Origin: Sarocladium kiliense
Taxonomy: Eukaryota > Ascomycota > Sordariomycetes > Hypocreales > Sarocladiaceae
DNA: 64,000 bases
Assembly: GCA_030734395.1 (NCBI GenBank)
Contig: JAUZTG010000050.1
Coordinates: 1-64,000, forward strand
Reading direction: 5' to 3'
This document shows positions 56,644 through 64,000 of this stretch, piece by piece. How positions within the stretch are numbered: position 1 is the stretch's first letter; the number at the start of each line of letters is the position of its first letter. A program made the position numbers and the translations under genes. The notes below the pieces were generated by a model. That model was not told the DNA's origin. It did no database searches and saw only the letters and a program-made list of their open reading frames with translations.

Positions 56644-57755
56644 CTACTTGGCAACACCCTGTAGCTGACAAATATCCATTGCGTGGGCCGTCTCGAAGCC
56701 TTGGAGCAGAGCAAGGACATTTGTGTACATCGCGCACAGAATAGCGACGTGGAAGAACTGATGCGAGCTGCCCCAGATATCGAAGCGCCCAGGGGCCAAA
56801 CGCTCGGGAATGCGGAACTACGATGTTCATCAATTCTTGGCCTGGGAGGATTGAAGCCACACGGTGGCCACGCGGTGAGCCTGCAACATACCCCGTATAA
56901 GAGCACCCCGGTGCCGTAGAAGCCAAGCTCCAAAAGATACCACTTCATTCCCGCATAGTGGAACATGAAGTCGAATCCATACCGCCGAACCCCATGCACC
57001 AAGGGGATGAAGGCTGATGAGCCAAGACTCACAAAGACAACCACTTTGACATTTCGCCAGTGCGGCGTCTTCAATAGGGGATGCGAGACCAGGACGCCTG
57101 TGACAGTCCCTGTTGTCAGGATCTAGAGCTCACATCCTGTTAGCATATGTTCTCGGGTCCGTGGAACTACGCAGAATAGGAAGCAGGATTGTTTAGATGA
57201 ACTGACAATACTCCAGTGCAGCTTCTGCAGATTTCCTTCACAGAAGAAGACGTAGTATATGCCGGACGAGAACGTGCCGACCGTCGCAATGACAATACCG
57301 AGAAGATCAATACCGTGCCAAAACAGCTCTACACGTTGGGAGTGCGACCGCATCAGGTGATAGAGGGCGCTCGAGACCAGGCAAAGTTCTGCACAGCAGA
57401 AAAATATTCCAAATATGGCACGGTCCGTAGGTGTAACATCGAGGAGCATAGGTCGGGATCGGTCACCAAGGCCATGGAGGAAAATCGGTACGGCAAAAGG
57501 TAGGACCAGAGCTGGGACCAGGTGTGTGTAGACGTTGCAAGTCTCGTTGTGCATGAACTTTAGGCTCCTGAAAACTTCGATACAGTCGCCAGCCGGTCGA
57601 TAGCCATTGAGGATGAATCTATTGTCAAACTGCCAGTCTGAGATCTCGCGCCAAGTGATAGTCTGAGAGGAAGCCTTCGCAAAGCTGGGCTGGTCGCGAT
57701 TGCTGTTCGCCTCGGGCTTTGGCACCGATCGCTTCCTGAAGTTTGCTGCCACCAT
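56644..57755 (-). CDS. PAQR/haemolysin III-like membrane protein
   Basis: Exons 57755-57207, 57122-56892 and 56817-56644 give 317 residues. It has ITWREISDWQFDNRFILNGYRP and LKFMHNETCNVYTHLVPAL, typical starts of the adiponectin/progestin-receptor family, then LYHLMRSHSQRVELFWHGIDLLG with one metal-binding histidine set, and the last exon GFRIPERLAPGRFDIWGSSHQFFHVAILCA with the HxxxH pair. Seven membrane segments are expected. Yeast relatives (Izh proteins) affect zinc and sterol metabolism; the family is thought to be ceramidase-like zinc enzymes. The start may also be 57881, in frame. It looks intact. Confidence 0.9.
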
Positions 57756-58356
57756 GTTCTCCTTCTTCGTTGTGGTTGTGAAACGAGAAAGGGATTGACG
57801 GCGTTGGGGAGAGACTATACCGACCGAGAAATGAGCTCCGGGATAGATGGTATAGACCTTCGGGTTGCATGAGGTGACCATCCGGGGCCAGTGTGACTAA
57901 ATACGAAAGTCCCACAAATTGCGCATGTCTCCTCAGAGTCAGCCGCGGCGTAGCACTGCGACGTCGATAATGATTCGCTAGTACCATGCGGGAACCGGTA
58001 ATTCAGTCGGATGTCCCAACCGCCATATTCACGTCTGTGTTATGGAACGGTATCATCTTGGGTAGTGAAGGTGGGTGTCCGACAATTTGGACCATCCCGA
58101 TATGTTGCCTTCCATGGTGGACATTGCCCATCACGGAGCAGCTTATGGGCTCAACCACCCGCTCTGTGGTCATTGACCTAACAGGCGAGGATACGAGAGT
58201 CTCATGCATGCTGCTAAAGAGAGCGAGGCTCCGACAGTGAAGTTCCAACTATTAACAAACTCATGAATACCAAATCCAAGGAAGAGTGAATACATTTACT
58301 AGTGCTTCGATTCTCTTCTCCCTACTCATTCATGGCATAATAGGTTACATGTTCCT
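57756..58356. other. Intergenic, no gene recognised
   Basis: Promoter of the PAQR gene and 3' region of the MADS-like gene. Frames at 57986 and 58003 are not supported. Confidence 0.5.
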
Positions 58357-58851
58357 TCAAAAATTTGCTAAGAATCCCCAGAATCCTTGCCCCTTCGTTC
58401 GTTGTGGTGTGATGTCTTGAGCGGATGCCCATGAGGCTGTAGCAGAGGAAGGGCTCGAGTTACGTTCTGGGCTGTCTCTGGGCTCCTGCGTCGTCGTCGA
58501 CAGCTCATTGTTGGCAGAAGCGATGGAGCCTACAGACGCTGCACTTGACGCAGACAAGCTCCCCCCGGGGAGATGTAGACTCTGGGGGTTCAAATTGTGT
58601 CCATGTGCTTCTTGAGCTGGAGAAATGTCTTGAGGTCCGAGAAGGGACAATCGCTGGATGCTGGTGACCTCGCTGAGAAGCCCCGGCCGGGACTCATAGC
58701 CCGCAAAGACGCCACCAACTGGCCTGATAATCACAAGAGCATCGCCGCCATAAATGCGAGTAAAGGTGTTTGCCTTCCGATAGAGTCCCCTTGACCGATT
58801 CTGCATCCCTAACGCAGGTCGTTTATTTTTTTCATTGCGCTTTCGAGTCAT
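58357..58851 (-). CDS. Short MADS-box-like protein
   Basis: A frame of 164 residues from the ATG at 58851 (an in-frame ATG also at 58878). Residues 1-55 read TRKRNEKNKRPALGMQNRSR then GLYRKANTFTRIYGGDALVIIR and VFAGYESRPGLL. The order basic stretch, RxxGLxRKAxxFxRIxG, hydrophobic VIIR strand resembles a degenerate MADS/SRF box; similar short fungal proteins occur. The remainder is Ser/Pro/Gln-rich. Possible DNA-binding protein; target unknown. It looks intact. Confidence 0.55.
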   Translation of the reverse strand: MTRKRNEKNKRPALGMQNRSRGLYRKANTFTRIYGGDALVIIRPVGGVFAGYESRPGLLSEVTSIQRLSLLGPQDISPAQEAHGHNLNPQSLHLPGGSLSASSAASVGSIASANNELSTTTQEPRDSPERNSSPSSATASWASAQDITPQRTKGQGFWGFLANF

Positions 58852-58880
58852 CGTTAATTGGGAAAAATATTGTTTCAAGG

Positions 58881-58903
58881 GAAGAAGAAGAAGAAGAAGA
58901 AAG
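58881..58903. repeat. GAA trinucleotide repeat
   Basis: A short (GAA)n run in the presumed 5' leader of the MADS-like gene. Confidence 0.85.
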
Positions 58904-59855
58904 GCAATGAAGGTGTAGAATATAGGATGCAGAAAAAAAGAGAATGAAGGCCCAGGATGGGGTTTAAATAAGAGAAACCCTGAACTTCAAAGAACCACTG
59001 AAGAGAAGAGATCAAGAAAAAGATAAGGGAAAGCGCGGGAAGCGGGATTCAGAGCTGGATGCTGATGTTGAACTGTTGTGTGAACCAATGGATGGCAGCG
59101 GACTGGGTCCGCCTCCAGGTCCTGTCATTGCGGACCACTGAAATCCAGACTAGCCAGCGGTTATGCACCTCTGTGTTCTAATCTATTATTTTAAAATAGA
59201 AACATATACTTCAATAAACTAAAATACGGCATTAAGCCTCAGCTCAGCGCTACTTAAATTCATCATATTCCAAAGCTGTGCCGCATCCCCCTATTTATGG
59301 TTCTGCAAGAAGTCATTATGCAACTCATGGAGCTTATTGGATGGTGTGGCCGTATCTTGATCCTACGAATGTAATGAATGGTGCTTGTACGAGACTCGAT
59401 GAATGATGAGGCCTGAGTCCGTCGTGATGGTGTACCATCGGGAGCAGCGGAAGCAGGCAAGTCTGGCTTCTTAGACAGCCACTTGATGGTACCTTGCGAT
59501 ACGACGCACTAATGCATATGAGAAAAGGCATCACCAACAGCACGCGCTATCGAAAAGGGGGGTGTCAAAAGCCGTTAAATTCATCCCGGCGTTCAATCTC
59601 CTGGCACCACCATGAGCGTCGCGGACCGGAGAAGGTTGCTTTTCTTGGATGAGCTGCGGGGCAGCCGGACGAGTTGTGGAGCAAATCGGGCTCGGAGCGC
59701 CGGCCAACGGGTCCGAAGCGGGGCAAGAGCTGGCCAGCAAGCCGAAAAGCCACCGGCGCCTAAGCTGGGTAGAAGGCGCCATGCTTCGGCAAGCGCGGGG
59801 TTGTCGTATTGCACATGTGATGGAAAAGTGGCTGCTGCATGGTGGGGACTAGAAT
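58904..59855. other. Intergenic, no gene recognised
   Basis: A small AT-rich patch lies at about 59180-59230. Overlapping frames on both strands at 59593-59977 are not supported. Confidence 0.45.
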
Positions 59856-60227
59856 ATGCCTGTCAGCTGCGAGGCAAGGGAGGCGCTCGGACAGGCTCCG
59901 AAGGAGAACAAGGGGCAAGCAGACCTTTGCGTCCACATCTGCAAGCTCCTAACGACCGGTGTCCCTCCTCAAACTAACCACACCGCGGCTCACTCGATCG
60001 TCGTACTCATGCCATACACTCGCCAAGCGGAGCTTCTCAAGCGGCTGCTCTCCAGGATACCGCAGAGCATCGAGGTGTCCAGCATCGACGGATTCCAGGG
60101 GCGCGAGGCGGACGTGGTGGCTTTTGTGACGGTGCGGTGCAACGAGCATCGCAACATCGACTTCCCGACAGATATACGCCGGATGAACATGGCCCCTGGT
60201 CACAAATGCGTGCCTTTGCTATACTAG
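59856..60227 (+). pseudogene. Fragment of a superfamily-1 (UPF1-like) helicase
   Basis: The frame has NKGQADLCVHICKLLTTG, SIVVLMPYTRQAELLKRLL, VSSIDGFQGREADVVAFVTVRCN and RRMN. These are motifs IV-VI of the C-terminal domain of SF1 helicases (AAA_12 type), where SSIDGFQGREAD is motif V-like. It ends shortly after RRMN, before the usual LTRAK, and no N-terminal helicase domain is found upstream. Probably a remnant from a larger gene or element. The coordinates give the whole open frame; the similarity covers about 59913-60189. Confidence 0.7.
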
Positions 60228-60870
60228 AGTGGACACATATTCATCAGGGTGAACGGAGTTGGGACTGACGACGGAGTACCTGCGTAGGCTCGGCGCGGAG
60301 GGTGGCTCGCGACACAGGGACGGATGTTAATGAGGGGGGCATCAATTTGAGTTGGACCAAGCAAATCCAAGCATTAGTGTTCAGCTGCCCCCGGCGTTAC
60401 GCTGCGGCTGAAACTAAGCGCTTACTCGATGATGGTGTGGCAGGGGAATGCTATGTGCTCCCTTGATTGGGGTGACGGGGCTCGCTCCCCATCGTCATTC
60501 GCTTTCCCTTCCCCAATGTCTCCGCCTGCGAGGACCAATGAGACAGGGGAAAGAATGGCAGAGTGCGACGCGCTTTATGGTTCAAAAAGGCGGCGGCTCG
60601 GTAGCTCCGGTGCTTGAATGGAGAACTGGTCTTGGCCCCGGCCGGCGACACAGGTTGTGATACCGGCCTCCGGCCCCGCGAATGTGGGTCGTGGCACGGG
60701 ATGTATCAGGCCAGCTGTAGTCTGTGCCGCTGGTCAGCGCCTACAGCTCGCACATTCTGGCCCGTTAGTCAATTATTTAAAGCTCAACGACGGCAGCGAA
60801 CAGCTTCACTCGGGCAATTCTTCATCGTCCATACACTTTCTTTCACGATATTTATCTCAAATTACAAATA
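60228..60870. other. Intergenic, no gene recognised
   Basis: No supported gene; small frames on both strands. Confidence 0.5.
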
Positions 60871-61363
60871 ATGGATTCAAATGACTCTAGTGTGAGGCTT
60901 CCACCCCCTGAAGAACTTCCCCCGCAAGGCCAGCGCTGTTTGCTTCCTCAACAACAGCAAGACTTCAGCCTGCGCTTTTGCTGTTCTGCGTCCGAAGCTC
61001 TCCAGCACGAGAAGTACAGTCACGGAAACACAAGATCCTTCCTTTCTTACTGTCAAGCAAGGCTCGCTTGGCTGGATTCAGTGGTCAAGGCCTATCAGAG
61101 GGAGAACGTGCAGCTCTGGCAGCGGAACACACAACTTCAACTCGCAGTCAATCACTTGGTATGTGAATGGTATCATCACTGGAATGCAAGCTGACTGCGC
61201 CTAGACTCCTCGTCCCCGTATGGCCAGAACGCAGACCGCAAAGGGAGAGGGTGCCCCAAAAACTCTGTATGAGAGACGGGCTCGATCGCGCTCCAAGAAG
61301 GAGGGGTCAAACCAGAACGAGCAGGAGTGCTTGAGTATCAACCAGAACAGTGGCGGCAAGTAA
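60871..61363 (+). CDS. Hypothetical small protein A
   Basis: Exons 60871-61158 and 61205-61363 give 148 residues, with a 46-bp intron (GTATGT donor, CTGAC branch, CTAG acceptor). The middle has a helical, possibly coiled-coil stretch (YCQARLAWLDSVVKAYQREN and the following VQLWQRNTQLQLAVNHL). The C-terminus is basic (RRARSRSKK). No family recognised. The splice structure and composition suggest it is a real gene. Confidence 0.45.
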
Positions 61364-62536
61364 TAGGAACTGAGCAGTCTTAGTCAAGTCAAGTGATCAT
61401 TCTCTTATTTTGTCTTCACCATGACGGCCGTGAATCTGTTTACCACTGCAGCTGAGAGGTACCCCCAGAGGATTGCAAACCTCACCGCGACCTTTGAGAT
61501 CGTCCTATGGAACGCGCAGCCACCGACATATCGATGGATCATATGCAAGCTCTCTCTTCACGACTACGGCCTTCCAACTACTCGTGAACTTGTGCGACCT
61601 TGCGTGACCTTGCGTGACCTTGCGTGACCTTGCGTGGTCTCTTTTATGTCCTTGCCTCTTTGCAACTTCCTTGTATAGATGGGTGATTGCATTTTCGGGA
61701 ATGCTGTCCTCGTGAATGTAGAAGTGAAGTAACTAGGTCGAATGCTTACGTTCTCCAATCTCACGTGAATTATGTTCCTTGTTCTTTCCGGTTTCCATGC
61801 CATTACGCAATCGCGTCCGCGATTTTCCCAGGATCGCTTCACAGTCTCGGCACAGGCGATGGTGTTTTGGTCCGGGAGGACAGAGTGGGCCGAGAGCGGG
61901 CCTGGCCAGTTTCGCTCATCCTTGCGACAATTCTTCGACACTCCGTAGATACTGGTACCCTCTTGCCCCACGGATGCCTCTCATCGTGGCAAACACGCCC
62001 AACAGAGCACTAACCTGGTGACCACGGGCGCTGTCACTTTCAGGCGGTGCTTTAGGGGGACCATTGAACCTCATTGGCATGCTAACGCTATTATTAGCAA
62101 TGTGCAATCAACTGGACGTGCACAGGTTCAGCGTGAAATGGGGAAGCTCCTTCTGGGAATGGTTCCATTGACAGTTGTTGCTGAAAATAACACCAGTCAC
62201 AACACCCGCCTCGCACCTGTGGGTTATTTTAGCATGAATTCTGCGTGGACAAGAAACCCTTGCCTTATACGAAGTGATTGCCTGCCCCGTCCGTCTGGAG
62301 CGGGGTTTTCGGGCTGATGATGCCTCGCCTCGGATGGCAACTTCCCCGCTCTTACGGCCGAAGTCTCCACATCTCGGCGCTTGAAGCACGGCGCCGGAAT
62401 AGACCAGCACCGGCAAGTCGACGTTGCTCCGAAACCACTTAACGACCATCAACTCCAATAAAGCCAAGCATCCATCCTCATCTGGTGACCCGAGTTTGGA
62501 TCTTTATCTTCATCCTTTTTCTTGCGCTTGTTTGCC
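61364..62536. other. Intergenic with a short tandem repeat
   Basis: Contains the 10-bp repeat near 61600. A 68-codon frame at 61421 and others are not supported. Confidence 0.45.
61591..61640 (+). repeat. 10-bp tandem repeat TGCGTGACCT
   Basis: Five tandem units: three exact copies at 61601-61630 flanked on each side by a variant unit. Confidence 0.9.
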
Positions 62537-63018
62537 ATGGCTTCCCACAAAGATGACATCCGTCGCCTGCAGGGTATGCACGAGGGCCTCATAGAGTTGA
62601 CCAAGGGCCTCAATGAGGTCATTGACCAACTTTTGCCGCTCATCAGCCGATCTCAGTTCATCTACGCCAAAATTGATCGTTATGAGCCCCAAAATGTAAG
62701 TGTCATGGAAAAAGACTACCACAGAAACTAATTTAAGTCAGGTTGACACCTCATACGAGTGCACTGTGGACTCTATCAAGAGTGGAACCAAGCAGCTTCT
62801 TGCAACTGTGTTTGATGCGGACGAGAAGCTCTGGAACGCAAACCAGCACACACTTGTGCTGATAGAAGAAGTGGAGAATGTCATGACCGAGTGTCGTCAC
62901 CTGGATGGAGGTGAAACTGTAAGTTCGATACTCGACTGATCACAGGATTCGACTAATTCAATAGACTCCAATGGCCCCTTCGACTCCTACTGCTCCGAAC
63001 GTGGACTGGAAACAATGA
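62537..63018 (+). CDS. Hypothetical small protein B
   Basis: Exons 62537-62695, 62742-62918 and 62965-63018 give 129 residues, with 46-bp introns that have good donors and acceptors. It is mostly helical: IRRLQGMHEGLIELTKGL then VIDQLLPLISRSQFIYAKI, and later KQLLATVFDADEKLWNANQ. The end is Pro/Thr-rich. No family recognised and no signal peptide or membrane segment. Like small protein A 1.2 kb upstream, it has very short introns. Confidence 0.5.
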
Positions 63019-63930
63019 GATATATGGGTGCGCAAATTAGTTACGAATGCCTCGAGGCTCGAGCATGCAATACATCCCACGTACCTGTTCATTCAGAGCA
63101 TTGACTGCGGACAAGACCACGGCACGTTGGCAACGGTCGTAATTTTCGCCTGACCACAAATCAAGTGTGTGAAATGTATGAAACTATGCAGCGAATGGGA
63201 TCCCAGCCTCCATTTCATCGACAAATGGCCCAATACTGCCTGCTAGCAGCCTGCATACCAGATACCAGAGCAAACAGGCTAGATCCTTTGTCAGGCACGT
63301 CGACCAGAAAAACACGGTTGCTTAGCCGAAACAGGATTGCTTCTATTACGGTAACGCTGAGTATCCAGAGAACAATGTAAGCGTCGGTCATGATGGCAAC
63401 TTTGCTCACCATGCTTTTCGATTGACCTCAGGCACAGGTCGCATGTATATTGGCCGGCGGAATCCCAGGAGGAGCCACAGTTGAATATGAAACCAAAGAG
63501 TCTGGAATCTGCGATTTATCTCCAGCCACTTCTTCGCCCATACATCCATCTGGCATTGGAAGGGCCTCACTCCCGAAGTCCAGTTTCACCTGGCATAGCT
63601 AGCATCCAGTCAAACAACTCTCAACTTCACCTTCGGACGAGCATGCTACTATCATACGAGGCCATTGGCTCACAGAACTGCCGGAGAGTCAGCTGGACCT
63701 CCAGAAAGACCCTAGATCATGCAGGCTTGTATCACCTGAGGGCCAACAGAGTGACCAGAAACGAGGCTGTGCATCCTTGAGAGGAGTAGCAAGACTATAT
63801 AATGTAGTCTATCAGCGTCTCCTCGACGCACAGTAACTTGCTCCTTCCACCAACACCAGAAACACTTTGCCGCGACTACAAACAATAGCAAAGACCCTTT
63901 CACGTTATTGGCTCTATTCTTTCAAACAGC
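63019..63930. other. Intergenic, no gene recognised
   Basis: Nothing recognised; short frames on both strands. Confidence 0.5.
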
Positions 63931-64000
63931 ATGGCAGGCAACCCGCAACCTGTTACGGAAGCGTGCGCCTGGTGTGATGGGTTTCAAGCAGGCTACGCAG
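63931..64000 (+). CDS. Possible gene start at the right edge
   Basis: An ATG at 63931 opens a frame (MAGNPQPVTEACAWCDGFQA) that runs to the window end. Too short to assign; it may be fortuitous. Confidence 0.2.
   Translation, partial: MAGNPQPVTEACAWCDGFQAGYA

Noticed and set aside
1..64000. CRISPR arrays, prokaryotic operons or bacterial origin
   Set aside because: No regularly spaced repeats were seen, and introns and fungal families show a eukaryotic genome.
1..64000. Complete mobile element with recognisable ends
   Set aside because: No full recombinase, transposase, reverse transcriptase or matched terminal repeats were recognised; only possible remnants.

Overview
The window looks like genomic DNA of a filamentous ascomycete (Pezizomycotina). 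Nearly every recognisable gene is split by short introns of about 50-140 bp, mostly with GTRAGT-like donors, CTRAC-like branch sites and YAG acceptors. The gene families (PHO-4-type phosphate permease, NsdD-type GATA factor, CAP20-like protein, Clr5-domain protein, Zn2Cys6 and bZIP regulators) are fungal. I cannot name a genus. All exon models were built by eye from reading frame, splice consensus and family resemblance.

Layout. 1-3.2 kb: a Trk K+ transporter running off the left edge and a PHO-4-like phosphate permease. 6.7-8.4 kb: arrestin-like gene 1. 10.5-12.2 kb: a two-domain chromate-ion (CHR) transporter. 12.8-15.5 kb: a phosphoglycerate-mutase-like gene broken by one stop codon, a short Zn2Cys6 protein and a 5'-truncated CAP20-like gene. 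16.7-19 kb: an NsdD-like GATA factor and a relic with a C2H2-like tail. 19.5-23.2 kb: a Clr5-domain gene and arrestin-like gene 2. 24.7-31.4 kb: a Bor1-like borate exporter, a membrane-anchored FkbM-like methyltransferase and an MFSD5-like (molybdate-anion) transporter. 33-34.8 kb: a bZIP factor tail-to-tail with a 5'-truncated ACR3 arsenite pump. 36.9-38.5 kb: arrestin-like gene 3. 40.1-41.8 kb: a Pho89-like phosphate permease. 43.3-45.5 kb: a bZIP gene divergent from an arsenite methyltransferase. 45.7-47.9 kb: a Myb-like protein. 48.3-54.2 kb: an AT-rich RIP-like island followed by three disrupted genes (DHA2-type MFS, cystathionine gamma-synthase, thiol/thiopurine methyltransferase). 54.3-58.9 kb: C2H2 factor, PAQR membrane protein and MADS-like protein. 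59-64 kb: a helicase remnant and two small unknown genes.

The main message is the concentration of oxyanion and metalloid genes. Within 44 kb there are two different phosphate permeases (also entry routes for arsenate), a chromate transporter, a borate transporter, a molybdate-type transporter, an ACR3 remnant and an arsenite methyltransferase. They are interspersed with two bZIP regulators and three arrestin-like genes, a family whose members can direct ubiquitin-dependent turnover of plasma-membrane transporters. No arsenate reductase or ArsH was recognised. Whether this is a co-inherited accessory island (for example cargo of a large mobile element) or an accretion of unrelated genes cannot be decided from one window. 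Several genes carry single inactivating changes, some of them CpA-to-TpA, so part of the region appears to be decaying.
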